Source: Alphaproteobacteria bacterium
GTDB lineage: Bacteria > Pseudomonadota > Alphaproteobacteria > Rhizobiales > GCA-2746425
NCBI GenBank assembly: GCA_024743215.1
Contig: JANSWZ010000009.1
Location: forward strand, 124,001 to 188,000
DNA: 64,000 nucleotides
Reading direction: 5' to 3'
In this document: positions 25,937 through 36,694 of the stretch, piece after piece
How the letters are laid out: every line of letters starts with the position of its first letter
Numbering within the stretch: the first letter of the stretch is position 1
Notes under the pieces: generated by a model
The model's database searches: none
What the model was told of the DNA's origin: nothing
The model's input: the letters and a program-made list of their open reading frames with translations, nothing else
Program-made: the position numbers and the translations under genes

Positions 25937-26089
25937 GTTCGGCACCATTGATCCAGCCCGTTTCGCTCATGGCTACCTTGCTGAATTCCATACTGTTTTT
26001 GATATGGATCGCTTCCTCATTGTGTGAAAATCTGTCGGCACATGGAAGGGCCTGTTGCAAACGGGCCAGGACGCGCGCGGAGGCAGGAC

Positions 26090-27016
26090 ATGCTCAATCG
26101 ATTTGATCGGCTCAAATTCAAACAGCTCAGCCACTTTATAGCAGTGACCGAAGCGGGCAGTATCAGCGAGGCTGCGGACAATCTGTTCATGCCGCAACCA
26201 GCACTCAGCCGCAGCATCCGGGACCTGGAAGAAATTCTCGGTGGCGTGCGCCTGTTTGAGCGCGCCCGCAAGGGTGTGACGCTCACCAGCAATGGCAAAA
26301 AATTTCTCGCATATGCCACTCTTGTACAGTCAAATTTTGAAACGCTGAGCAGCGGGTTTGTGAGAGATGAAGGCCATACAGGTGGGCTGGTACGGATCGG
26401 CATGGGCGCCTATGAAGGCTACACTTTCCTGCCGGAAATCATTGGCCGTATCCTCAATCGCCGACCCAACGCCCAGTTCAATTTCATGAGCGGTCGCTTC
26501 AATGATCTGATCGGTCCCTTGTTGCACGGCAAGCTGGATATCATTTTTGGGCCGGTCAATTCCGGCGCGTTGCCCAAAGGCGTGCGTTCGCACATCGTTG
26601 CGCAGTCCAAGCCATCCATTCTGGTGCGATCGGAACATCCCCTGGCCCGTCAGAAAAAGGTCACGTTGAAGACGCTGGCCAGTCAGGAATGGCTGGTTCC
26701 AGTTGCCGATACCTTGCCGCGCAGAAAGTTTGATCAGGTTTTTCTGAAAGAGAAGCTGCAGCCACCCACCGGCCCGGTAGAAATTTCGCCGTCCGTCCTG
26801 ATGATTGCGATCCTGCGCCAGAGAAATCTCATTGGACTTGTTCATCCTCAATTATTGTCACTGGCGGCCGACTCTGGCGAATTGGCAGAGCTGAAGATGA
26901 CCACAAATCCGTTCAGTTGGCCGGTTCAGTTGACGACCGTTGACCGACGGCATCCTTCGCCGGCCGTAGACGAAACAATCAGTCTGATCAAAACCATGTT
27001 CAAAGACCAGCCATAG
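26090..27016 (+). CDS. LysR family transcriptional regulator
   Basis: 308 residues. The helix-turn-helix (about 8-65) reads LKFKQLSHFIAVTEAGSISE, AADNLFMPQPALSRSIRDLE, and a type 2 effector domain follows. The start is the ATG 26090 just after GGAGGCAGGAC; an open extension upstream is rejected. It is co-directional with the hydrolase-monooxygenase-BKACE genes (153 bp gap) and with the oxidoreductase after it, so it could regulate either side. Confidence 0.9.
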   Translation: MLNRFDRLKFKQLSHFIAVTEAGSISEAADNLFMPQPALSRSIRDLEEILGGVRLFERARKGVTLTSNGKKFLAYATLVQSNFETLSSGFVRDEGHTGGLVRIGMGAYEGYTFLPEIIGRILNRRPNAQFNFMSGRFNDLIGPLLHGKLDIIFGPVNSGALPKGVRSHIVAQSKPSILVRSEHPLARQKKVTLKTLASQEWLVPVADTLPRRKFDQVFLKEKLQPPTGPVEISPSVLMIAILRQRNLIGLVHPQLLSLAADSGELAELKMTTNPFSWPVQLTTVDRRHPSPAVDETISLIKTMFKDQP

Positions 27017-27191
27017 GGAGCCGAGGGATACTCGCAGACAAAAGTGCATGCCTGAGAATGCATGTATTTGCCCAGGAAATGGGTTGGGTCTTGGAGCAAG
27101 TTCCATGCAAGCCTTCATCAACACGGGCGGGAAACGGCGGAATTCCGCTTGCCCGCTTAACGCCAATGCAAACGTAAAATGGAATCAGCCA

Positions 27192-28226
27192 ATGCTAAAT
27201 CTCGCAGTCATAGGTCTTGGAAAATGGGGGCAGAGGCATGCCCAGTCTGCTTCTGCCAGCGGTCGTTTCAATGTGGTAAAGGGTGTGGACACGGCTGCTG
27301 TGCCGATGGACTTTCCAGTTGTACCATCCCTTGATGAGGTGCTGGAGGATCCGGACATTGACGCGGTTTCCATTGCAACACCCCACACGCTTCACGCAGA
27401 ACAGATCCGCCTTGCGGCAGAGGCCGGAAAACACATTTTGACGGAGAAACCATTTGCTCTGTCCTACGCAAATGCGCAGCAGAATGTGAAGGTAACAGGC
27501 GACCACAATGTTGTTCTGGCGCTTGGCCATGATCACCGTTTTTACCCATCAATTGCCGTGATGAAAAAGCTCATCGCGGACGAGGCTTTGGGCCAGATCA
27601 CAACCATCCAGTCTGTGTTGTCACATGATTTTACAAAGGCGGCGATTGAAAAGCTCAACAAGGCTGCGGCTGGTGATCGGGGATCCAGGGATGACGGCAC
27701 CTGGTGGCGTTTGAACCTGGCTGAAGCACCTGTGGGTCCGATGGTCCATTTGGGCATTCATCATCTTGATCTTTTCATCCATCTGTTTGGTGAAATTGAC
27801 TGGGTACTGGCCAGCAGTCCGGCGCGGACAATCGACACACCCTTTCCCGATACCATGCTGGTGACGCTTGGGTTTGTCAGCGGAAAAATCGGCACCATAA
27901 GCAGCTCACTCGCATCTCCCCTTAATTCAAGATTGCTCATATCGGGATCAGAAGGCTGGGCCGAAGCAATTGGCCCCGACGATATAGCATCCTACACACT
28001 CTCCAGTCTGAACAGCGTTAAAAGCCGGATTGGCAGCGCCCAGCCCGAACTGACGGAGTTCGCGCTCATTGATTCAGTGGCCGCAAATTTCGCAGCCTTT
28101 GCTGATGCGATTGAGGGCATTGCACCCTATCCGATTGCTGCCGCTGATATGCTGCACAATGCGGCCGCGCTTGAGGCGATTGTCAGGTCTTCGCACTCTT
28201 CAGGCATTGAAAAAGTGGTGCGTTAG
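27192..28226 (+). CDS. Gfo/Idh/MocA family oxidoreductase
   Basis: 344 residues. The N-terminal Rossmann fold opens with AVIGLGKWGQRH (about 5-16); the catalytic-region EKPF is at 85-88, and the conserved HLGIHHLDLF motif follows near 190. Family members are NAD(P)-dependent sugar, inositol or related dehydrogenases. Start at the ATG 27192 with a weak GGAA site. It stands between a LysR gene and a racemase-like gene in the catabolic block; the substrate is not evident. Confidence 0.9.
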   Translation: MLNLAVIGLGKWGQRHAQSASASGRFNVVKGVDTAAVPMDFPVVPSLDEVLEDPDIDAVSIATPHTLHAEQIRLAAEAGKHILTEKPFALSYANAQQNVKVTGDHNVVLALGHDHRFYPSIAVMKKLIADEALGQITTIQSVLSHDFTKAAIEKLNKAAAGDRGSRDDGTWWRLNLAEAPVGPMVHLGIHHLDLFIHLFGEIDWVLASSPARTIDTPFPDTMLVTLGFVSGKIGTISSSLASPLNSRLLISGSEGWAEAIGPDDIASYTLSSLNSVKSRIGSAQPELTEFALIDSVAANFAAFADAIEGIAPYPIAAADMLHNAAALEAIVRSSHSSGIEKVVR

Positions 28227-28408
28227 GAAGCGCTGACACGAAAAATCCGATACCACAAACCATACCAGAAATAGCATACTTAAACATGCCGGAACACATT
28301 GTTCAGGCGCTGGTCGGCTGGTAGCAATATCTCAGGGAGTAAACCCGCATCAGAGGCATTCTGAACGAAGGTTTACAGGGGAACTGAGATTGGTTTGGGA
28401 GATCGGCA

Positions 28409-29272
28409 ATGTCCGAAAGTAAGTACAAATTCCTGTTCATTTCTGCGTTTTGCCTGCCCGACGACAGCCCGTTTTCCGGGCCGAAACGTGGCGAAGGTAT
28501 TCCCAAGGAAGAGCGTCTTCAGAACTACCAGAATGTGAAACATCTTCTGGCAGATGTTGATTGGGATATGCATCCCGGTGCCATGACAACTTATGGCAAT
28601 TGGACGGTGGAAAACCGCCAGGAATTTCTCTACGCAGCGGCGGGCCGTATTCCGATTGTGCAGGAAGCCTGTGAAAGCGGAAAATACAATGCGATTATCC
28701 TGGAAGGTGGCGGGGAGCCCGGTTTCATGGAAGCGCGCGAGTTGACGCGGCGCTATGGGATTCCGGTCACGTCATGCGGGCATTCGCAAATGCATTTTGC
28801 CTCCATGCTCGGCAATAAATTTGCAATCATCGATTTCTCCGACGTGCATACCATGTTCTTCCATAATCTGGTTGTGCAGCACCGCATGACAGACCGCTGC
28901 GCTTCCATTCGCAATATTGGTTATTATCATTCCAAGCCGCATTACAAGGATGCTGAATCCTTCAGTGCCGAGCGTCGCAAGGCTATGGCGGGCGAGCCTT
29001 CAGAAGCTGTGGAGCGCGCCGTCAGCGAGGCGATCAATGCCATTGAAGAAGATGGTGCAGACGTCATCATGTTCGGTTGTTCAGGCTCTTTCTGGCTCAA
29101 GCCTTTTGTCGAAAAGCGATTGCATGATGAGGGCTGGGAAGTGCCTGTAATCGAAGGTTATGGCGCTGCTATTGAGTTGGCCAAGATTCAGGTCGATTAC
29201 GGCGTAACCGCAAGCGGGTTGGCGTTCCCAGGAGATCGTCCAAAGAAGCGACCACGGAAAATTGTATTTTAA
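28409..29272 (+). CDS. Aspartate/glutamate/hydantoin racemase-like protein
   Basis: 287 residues resembling the Asp/Glu/hydantoin racemase superfamily: ILEGGGEPG (about 96-104), VTSCGHSQM with a first cysteine (about 127), and VIMFGCSGS with a second (about 225), as needed for two-cysteine proton transfer. It is longer than typical hydantoin racemases (about 240), with an N-terminal extension. Members also include maleate isomerase and arylmalonate decarboxylase, so racemisation is not certain. A 182-bp gap separates it from the upstream dehydrogenase. Confidence 0.7.
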   Translation: MSESKYKFLFISAFCLPDDSPFSGPKRGEGIPKEERLQNYQNVKHLLADVDWDMHPGAMTTYGNWTVENRQEFLYAAAGRIPIVQEACESGKYNAIILEGGGEPGFMEARELTRRYGIPVTSCGHSQMHFASMLGNKFAIIDFSDVHTMFFHNLVVQHRMTDRCASIRNIGYYHSKPHYKDAESFSAERRKAMAGEPSEAVERAVSEAINAIEEDGADVIMFGCSGSFWLKPFVEKRLHDEGWEVPVIEGYGAAIELAKIQVDYGVTASGLAFPGDRPKKRPRKIVF

Positions 29273-29639
29273 ACAGTCGGTTACAGTAGATTTCAGGTTG
29301 TTTCTACCTGTGGTCGAATAGGATAAATTCCACGATGTGGAATGCTGTTGGTTGTCGGTGGTCGTTTTGGTCCGGTATTGGTTGAAGGATTGGTTTTTTT
29401 GCATTTTCATCTGCCGAGCCCCGCGCTGTGTTGCAGGAATGATGTGCCAAAAACGATGCTCGGAATGACGCTGGGCGCGATGTCTGGGAGACAGCAAAGT
29501 TAGTGCGGTGAAAGCACGTAGTCTTTTGGGGAAAATCCGCCGGAGAGCGGAGCTGAACGACTGATTGATCGACTGGTGCCCGGAGGCAGCAAATTGCTGC
29601 AGGCATCAGGTTGCTGTAGGCAGCAGGAGGAGATGGAAA
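29273..29639. promoter_or_regulatory. ABC operon upstream region with an IclR-like palindrome
   Basis: 367 bp without a gene. A perfect 17-bp palindrome ATTCCAC-GAT-GTGGAAT lies at 29327-29343; it has the same outer ATTCC...GGAA arms and three-base centre as the palindromes at 17720 and 22941. The rest includes a T-rich stretch (about 29386-29402) and the AGGAGGAG ribosome site of the permease gene. Confidence 0.5.
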
Positions 29640-31345
29640 GTGTCACGAGTGGCATCCGGGCAATCATTCTTGCCCCGCGACCCAATTTTGGCTGTGGTCA
29701 AAATCATCGTCCTTTTGGCGATGCTTATGCTCGCAGTTCCCATTCTGTCATTGGTCTATACCAGCCTGACTGGTGAAGACGGATTTACCCTGTCCAACTT
29801 TGCGCTGGTAACCGAGCACCCACAATTCTGGCCTGCGATGGGAAACACCGCCATTGTCGGGTTTGGCACGGTCATCGTGATGATTTTCTTCACTGTACCG
29901 CTTGCCTGGATTTATTCACGGACCGATCTCCCGGTCAAAAATCTGATGCTGGCGTTCATTACAATCAATGTGGCCATCCCCAGTTTTCTGGTGGCGATGG
30001 GTTACATCTTCATATTCAATCCCACCAATGGTGTCTTCAACGAGTTGTGGCGCCTGGTCGTTGGGGAGCGTCAGACCCCCTTCAATGTCTACAGCATTGG
30101 CTGGATCTTTTTTCTGCAGGGCGTTGCACTCAGTTCTCCCGCATTTTTCATGATGGTGCCAACATTCCAGGGCATCGACAGCTCTCTGGAAGAAGCTGCC
30201 GCCGCCAATGGCGTGAACCGTTGGAAAGCCGCGCTTTACATCGTGCTGCCATTGGCGTCTCCGGCCATTCTCGCAGTCGCTTGCTACTACTTCATCATCG
30301 CCATTGAGATATTTGACTATGCGGGCATGTTGGGCACGCCGGTACGCACCTATGTGGCAGCCACATTGCTCTATGCCTTTATTCATGATGGCAGCGGTTT
30401 GCCGCGTTACGCAGAAGGCGCGTCGCTGGGTCTGATGATGGCCGTGGCAGCCTTTCTGCTGGCGCTTGCCTATCTTTGGTCTGTCCGCAAAGCGGATCGT
30501 TTTGTGGTGCTGACCGGCAAGCGTAAGGAACAAACACCCATCAAGCTGACCAGATCAGGTCGTCGGCTGGCCTGGGGGTTTATCGGCACCTATTTTCTCA
30601 TCGGCACCGGCGTGCCGCTGCTCATGTTGATCTGGGCTTCCGGCCTTCCCTTTCTGCAGGTCCCATCATGGAGTGCATTGCAGAACTGGAATTTTCAAGC
30701 CTACATCAATGTGCTGCCTATGGTTCCCGAACTCCTCAAGAACAATTTCATCCTGATGTTGGTCGTTCCAACCATCGGCGTCACACTGGCCGCCTGCATG
30801 GCCTGGGTCGGCACGCGCTTTAAGACACGCCTGCGCAAAGGTATTGATATCACCGTCATGGTTGCTGTTGCTGTGCCCTCAATTGTGGGCGCGCTGGGCT
30901 TTCTGTTTTTCGGTCTCAGCGTAAACAGCCACGTCGCGATCTATGGCACCATCTGGTTGATCGCAATTGCCATGGCGGCACGCTATCTGACCTGGGCTAA
31001 CCGCACGGTGACAGGTGCGATGATGCAGCTTCATCCCGAAATTGAAGAAGCAGGCCTGGTGTCGGGTGTGCGCAAGGGCCGCTCATTTGTCTCCATTGTG
31101 CTGCCCAATGTGGCCCGCTCATTGTTGATTTCGTGGTTTTGGCTGGCGTTGCTATCCCTGCGTGAATTGACCATTCCAATCATGTTGTCACGCCGTGGCA
31201 CCGACGTTTTCGCCACCGCAATCTGGGGGTTGAATACATCAGGCATTACCGATGAAGCAGCTGCGCTGAGTGTCATCCTGGCGTGTCTGATCCTTCTGCT
31301 GGTCGTTGTCTTCCACTTAATTTCCACCAAATGGGTCGTGCAAAA

Positions 31346-31349
<4 letters not shown>
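29640..31349 (+). CDS. Fused double-permease of an ABC importer (iron(III)/thiamine-type)
   Basis: 569-residue inner-membrane protein with about twelve helices in two halves, each carrying an EAA-type loop for the ATPase (EEAAAANGVNRWKAA near 205, EEAGLVSGVRKG near 475). Single-chain permeases of this type occur in Fbp/Afu and ThiP systems. The start is GTG 29640, seven bases after AGGAGGAG; the paralogue at 54404-56137 also begins with GTG. Its stop overlaps the ATPase start (ATGA at 31346-31349). The context of catabolic enzymes argues for an organic solute rather than iron. Confidence 0.92.
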
Positions 31350-32446
<1,097 letters not shown>

Positions 32447-32482
32447 GGTCTGATTCGCAGAAAACTCAACAGGGGAATAGTG

Positions 32483-33517
32483 ATGCATATCTCAAGAAAG
32501 CTGATCTCATCTGTCACAGCAATGGCTGTAATGGTCGCACTGCCTGCAAACGCGCAGATGACGCTGGATGAACTGGTCAACAAGGCAGGGGAAGAAGGCA
32601 TCGTCGCGATGAACACATCGACGACGCGATACCCGAGCAGCGCAGCGCCGGGCCTGTCAAAAGCGATCTCTGAAAAATTCGGCATCGATCTTGAAGTTGA
32701 ATTCGTCAACAGCTCACCCGTACCCGTTATCACCGGGCAGGTGATCAAGGAAACACTTGCCGGTGTAAAGCCAAGTTTCGATGTGTTTCCGCTGCCACTG
32801 TTTCTGACGGTGCCTCTCAGCGAAGCGGGCGCAGTTGAGACAATCGATTGGGCCGGTATTGGTGTTGATCCGGACCTGATCGACCCCAATGGCAACGCGG
32901 TCTGGATTCACACCATACCGCGCGCGGTCACCTACAACACGGATCTTGTTGAAGCCGATGACATTCCAACCAGATTGGAAGACCTGCTTGATCCCAAGTG
33001 GAAAGGCAAGATTGCTGGCCCCGGATTTGGCGGTGCCTACGGTATGATCAGCGTTCCTGTTCTGGGTGAGGAAAAAGCCTCTGATTGGCTCAAAACGCTT
33101 TATGAAGATCAGGATTTGGCGGTCATCCGATCGATGACGGATGTTCCCACCCGCGTTGCAAATGGAGAGTTTTCCATTGGTATGGGTGTTCCGGCAAATT
33201 ACTCCGGCCTGGTCACAAAGGGTGCACCAATTGCAAACGCTCCGCTGGAGAAAGTGGGCAGCCAACCCTACTACATGTTTGTTCTCAAAAACGCCGAGAG
33301 CCCTCATGCAGGCGCGCTGCTGACCTACTTCTTCTGCTGCACGCCGGAAGGCAAAAAAGCGCAGCTTGAGCATATGAACACAGCCATGTTTGACACGCCC
33401 GGCTCGGAGCAGAACGAAGTTGGCGGTGATGGCCGCGGCGTTGCCCCGACGACTGAATGGCAGTTGACCCAGCAGAGGCGTGTCGCAGAGGCTTTGGACA
33501 AATTAATCGGACGCTAG
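32483..33517 (+). CDS. ABC importer substrate-binding protein, tandem copy A
   Basis: 344-residue exported protein with a signal peptide ending near ANA-QM. It belongs to the extracellular solute-binding superfamily that pairs with Fbp-type importers, with a hinge-region DPNGNAVWIHT and the DLLDPKWKGKIAGPGFG segment. It is closely similar along its whole length to the next gene and to the protein at 52222-53259. All three end with a YFFCCT pair of adjacent cysteines about 45 residues before the C-terminus and a final IGR. Start ATG 32483; the GTG just upstream is also in frame. Confidence 0.92.
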   Translation: MHISRKLISSVTAMAVMVALPANAQMTLDELVNKAGEEGIVAMNTSTTRYPSSAAPGLSKAISEKFGIDLEVEFVNSSPVPVITGQVIKETLAGVKPSFDVFPLPLFLTVPLSEAGAVETIDWAGIGVDPDLIDPNGNAVWIHTIPRAVTYNTDLVEADDIPTRLEDLLDPKWKGKIAGPGFGGAYGMISVPVLGEEKASDWLKTLYEDQDLAVIRSMTDVPTRVANGEFSIGMGVPANYSGLVTKGAPIANAPLEKVGSQPYYMFVLKNAESPHAGALLTYFFCCTPEGKKAQLEHMNTAMFDTPGSEQNEVGGDGRGVAPTTEWQLTQQRRVAEALDKLIGR

Positions 33518-33551
33518 AGGCAAGAATTCTAAAAACCAAAGGAGGACATAA

Positions 33552-34595
33552 ATGCATATTTCGGGAAAACTAATCACGTCAGTAGCGGCGATGGCTGCGG
33601 TGGTATTCGCTGCTGCGCTGCCTGCAAATGCACAAATGACGCTGGACGAATTGGTCAACAAGGCCGGTGAGGAAGGCAAGGTCGATATGAACACATCGAC
33701 GACACGCTATGCGGCAACAGCTGCCCCCGGTCTGTCCAAGGCCATTTCCGAAAAATTCGGCATCGATCTGGAAATCGAGTTCGTCAACAGCTCTCCCGTC
33801 CCCGTGATAGCCGGACAGGTCATTGAAGAGCACAAGGCGGGCATCAAGCCAAGCTTTGATGTGTTTCCGCTGCCATTGTCCTTCACCAAGCGCATTGGCG
33901 AAGCCGGTGCCATTCAGAAAGTTGACTGGACCGGCATTGGTGTTGCGCCTGATTTGATCGATCCAAATGGCAATGCCGTCTGGATTCACACCATTGCACG
34001 TGCGGTTGTTTACAATTCAAACATCGTGACCGGGGAAGACATCCCGACAAAGCTGGATGATCTGTTGGATCCCAAGTGGAAAGGCAAAATCGCCGGACCC
34101 GGATTTGGCGATGCCTATGGCATGATCAGTGTTCCGGTTCTTGGCGAGGAAAAGGGCAAGGAGTGGGTCAAGGCTCTGTATGAAGATCAGGACCTCGCCG
34201 TCATTCGCTCCATGACAGATGTGCCAAACCGGGTTGCCAATGGTGAATTTGCCATCGGTATGGGCGTTCCGGCCAATTACTCCGGACTGGTTACCAAAGG
34301 CGCTCCCATTGCGAATGCGCCTTTGGAGAAAGTGGGCGGACAGCCTTACTACATGTTCGTTCTTGAAAACGCGGCGCACCCCAATGCCGGTGCACTTCTG
34401 GCCTATTTCTTCTGCTGCACGGAAGAAGGACGGCAGGCTCAGCTAAAGCATATGGGCGCCGCCATGTTCGATGTGGAAGGCTCCGAGCATAACGCCGTTG
34501 GCGGAGGTGATCGTGGTCAGGTGCCAACGCCTGAATGGCAGCTCAACGATCAGGGTCGGGTAGCCAGGGAAATGGATGCGCTGATCGGTCGCTAA
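33552..34595 (+). CDS. ABC importer substrate-binding protein, tandem copy B
   Basis: 347-residue exported binding protein, paralogue of the preceding gene 34 bp away; the two are so alike that a recent tandem duplication is the simplest explanation. The signal peptide ends near ANA-QM. Differences cluster in segments likely to line the cleft (for example LSFTKRIGEAGAIQK here against LFLTVPLSEAGAVET in copy A), so the pair may bind different ligands for one permease. A hairpin terminator follows. Confidence 0.92.
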   Translation: MHISGKLITSVAAMAAVVFAAALPANAQMTLDELVNKAGEEGKVDMNTSTTRYAATAAPGLSKAISEKFGIDLEIEFVNSSPVPVIAGQVIEEHKAGIKPSFDVFPLPLSFTKRIGEAGAIQKVDWTGIGVAPDLIDPNGNAVWIHTIARAVVYNSNIVTGEDIPTKLDDLLDPKWKGKIAGPGFGDAYGMISVPVLGEEKGKEWVKALYEDQDLAVIRSMTDVPNRVANGEFAIGMGVPANYSGLVTKGAPIANAPLEKVGGQPYYMFVLENAAHPNAGALLAYFFCCTEEGRQAQLKHMGAAMFDVEGSEHNAVGGGDRGQVPTPEWQLNDQGRVAREMDALIGR

Positions 34596-34627
34596 ACGAC
34601 ACGCAATCAGACAATGACAGATGAAAA

Positions 34628-34661
34628 GGGCGGTTTCGCGCAAGCGTGAGCCGTCCTTTTT
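34628..34661. terminator. Hairpin terminator between convergent ABC and ROK genes
   Basis: GGGCGGTTTCGCG (34628-34640) pairs, with some G-T pairs, with CGTGAGCCGTCC (34645-34656), followed by TTTTT. An AAAA run precedes the stem, so it may also serve the ROK gene from the other side. Confidence 0.75.
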
Positions 34662-34672
34662 CTTATGGAATT

Positions 34673-35779
34673 CTAGCTTTCACTGTCTGCCATGAAGCGA
34701 TTGTGGAAGGAGAGGGACGCCGCGCCCTTTGCAAGAATCCACGGACCCAGAGTGCTGAAGAGCACATTTGCTGATGTATCCTTGCCATTGAACTGGTCCA
34801 GCTTGGATTGCAGCTTTGTCGCAATTTCCTGTGTGGTCCCAGCTGAACACAGCCCCGTGACGATCAGCGTATCGACCTCAACAAAACGCCTGACGGCCGC
34901 AAAACTCATCTGTAGCTCTTCTGTGCTCAGGTCGATCCAGTCGGCAAGGTCGCTTGGGCGTTTATCGTCTGGTCCGTCCCGCTGGTTCAGCAAGTCGTCA
35001 AGCAGATTGGTGGCATTTTTCGGCTGATCGTTCAGGGTTTCGCCGGAGTAAATTCGGTCATCCAGGATCAGCCGTGTCGTCAGCCTTGGACCAAGATGAC
35101 AGAAGAGGTAACTGTGCTGGTCACGCGCGACGCCAAACATGCTTTCCGCACTTGCAGCCGCAGTAATGTCGTTTTGAATAAAGACATTCACATTGAAGGC
35201 GTCCTGAAGCAGAGATTCAAAGTCAAAGCTGGAAATCTGATCCGCCGCATTTGCGGGCGCGAAATGATCAATATCGGCCGGCAGGGAAACACCAATCCCG
35301 GCAAGACGGTTTGATCGCTCCGGCGCAATTGCGGCAATTGCATCAGCCACGCCATCACGAATGTTTTCGGTAATGTCCTGAAGCTGAGGACTGTCATAGC
35401 GGCGCGAGGTTTTATGGAGAATGTCACCGACGAAATTGATCAGGACAATGTCCATATTGCGCGCACCAAGATTGACGCCAACAGAAAATGCGCCATCGGG
35501 ATTGAGCGAGACCGGAATGGTCGGCGGACCGATGCGCCCTTTCACCGCTTCTCCGCGCAAAACCAGCCCGTCACGCTCCAATGCGCGCACCAGAACCGAA
35601 ATGGTTTGTGCAGACAATCCGCTGCGCTGGCCCATCTGCATACGGGTCAGACCGTCATGCTGGAACAGCATCGACATGATCAATCGTTCATTGAGGCTGC
35701 GCGCAATCACCTGGTTCATACCTGCACTTCGATCTGCAACACGCAGGCTCGGCGGCGGAGCAAATCTCATGTCAGGCAT
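34673..35779 (-). CDS. ROK family transcriptional regulator
   Basis: 368 residues. An N-terminal winged helix (about 25-80; MLFQHDGLTRMQMGQRSGLS, then QTISVLVRALERDGLV) precedes a ROK sugar-kinase-like domain (about 90-340). I do not see the zinc-binding cysteine cluster of active ROK kinases, as expected of a regulator. It lies beside an SGNH hydrolase and a ribose/fructose-type ABC importer, the usual partner of such sugar-responsive repressors. Confidence 0.87.
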   Translation of the reverse strand: MPDMRFAPPPSLRVADRSAGMNQVIARSLNERLIMSMLFQHDGLTRMQMGQRSGLSAQTISVLVRALERDGLVLRGEAVKGRIGPPTIPVSLNPDGAFSVGVNLGARNMDIVLINFVGDILHKTSRRYDSPQLQDITENIRDGVADAIAAIAPERSNRLAGIGVSLPADIDHFAPANAADQISSFDFESLLQDAFNVNVFIQNDITAAASAESMFGVARDQHSYLFCHLGPRLTTRLILDDRIYSGETLNDQPKNATNLLDDLLNQRDGPDDKRPSDLADWIDLSTEELQMSFAAVRRFVEVDTLIVTGLCSAGTTQEIATKLQSKLDQFNGKDTSANVLFSTLGPWILAKGAASLSFHNRFMADSES

Positions 35780-35833
35780 TAAGCAATTCCCGTGATGCTG
35801 TATCGTTGTAGATCTGAACTGACGTCAGGTACC

Positions 35834-36487
35834 CTAAACAGGGTCCTCGCTCCAGCCAATGGACTGAATTTCTTCGACAATGGCCGTGCCAAGGGCCTGA
35901 TGGGCATCGATATCCAGATGAAATCCGTCGGCATCGCTGGATTGCACAACAAGGCCTGCGTCAAAAAAGTGCACCTCATGCGCTTCGGCAATGTTTTCCA
36001 GTTCCTGAGCAAGGCCACGGGATTTTTCCAAAGCCCCCTGGAAGACCCCGGCCCATTCGTTCAATTCTTCGGCAACAGGTGGTGGTGCGACGACGAGAAT
36101 TTCAGGCGTCCGTCCGTCAACACCTGCGGGCATGGATTTGATGTCAGAGACCAAAGCCCCGACTCCCATGGCAATTTCACCGGTGGTTTTGTTAAAGCGG
36201 ATTTTCAGATCATTTGTGCCCAGCATGATGATGACAAGGTCAAGTGGCTTGTGGCTCATAATGCAGGGACGCAGATAGGTTCGGCCGTTTTTTTCACTAC
36301 CCTCAATCGGATCATCGCTGACCGTAGTGCGCCCGCTAAGCCCTTCTTCAATCACCAGCCAACGGCCGGCAAGCGCAGAGCGAACAATCCCCGGCCATCT
36401 GATGTCATGAGGGTAGCGATCATCCGGACGATTGGCCGTGGTTTGCCCGTAAGTGTTTGAATCTCCGTAACATAATACAGATCTCAT
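35834..36487 (-). CDS. SGNH/GDSL family hydrolase
   Basis: 217-residue esterase/acylhydrolase. Block I is CYGDSNTYG with nucleophile Ser10; the GTND block V-type asparagine is at about 92; the catalytic Asp-His pair is in DGFHLD (about 187-192). Size fits the cytoplasmic arylesterase-like group with no signal peptide. Divergent from the sugar ABC importer and next to the ROK regulator, so it may remove acyl groups from the imported carbohydrate; this is inference from position only. Confidence 0.87.
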   Translation of the reverse strand: MRSVLCYGDSNTYGQTTANRPDDRYPHDIRWPGIVRSALAGRWLVIEEGLSGRTTVSDDPIEGSEKNGRTYLRPCIMSHKPLDLVIIMLGTNDLKIRFNKTTGEIAMGVGALVSDIKSMPAGVDGRTPEILVVAPPPVAEELNEWAGVFQGALEKSRGLAQELENIAEAHEVHFFDAGLVVQSSDADGFHLDIDAHQALGTAIVEEIQSIGWSEDPV

Positions 36488-36584
36488 TGTGACGCGATCT
36501 CCGCAGATAGTGGCAGTTGATACACGCTCAAAGGCGCGAAGTTTTTACAGACTTAGCGTCCAAAGCGGAGTGAGGTCAATAGTA

Positions 36585-36597
36585 ATTCAAAATGAAT
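36585..36597. promoter_or_regulatory. Inverted repeat before the sugar ABC operon
   Basis: ATTC-AAAAT-GAAT inside an AT-rich stretch, 98 bp before the binding-protein start and just upstream of a TTGACG that could be a -35 box (about 36603). ROK regulators bind short A/T-rich inverted repeats, so it is a candidate operator. Confidence 0.4.
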
Positions 36598-36694
36598 AAG
36601 TATTGACGGGCGCAAAATTGTGTGTTGGAAATAGCAACATCAGCGCACATAGCAGGGACGGATTGTGCGCTCAAAATCCCGGGAGGATCACAGG

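Noticed and set aside
27137-27148. GCGGAATTCCGC palindrome 44 bp before the Gfo/Idh gene, made of the same half-sites as the IclR-like element
   Set aside because: The half-sites are back to back rather than separated by three bases in the other orientation, and the flanks do not match. It more likely belongs to a hairpin after the LysR gene.
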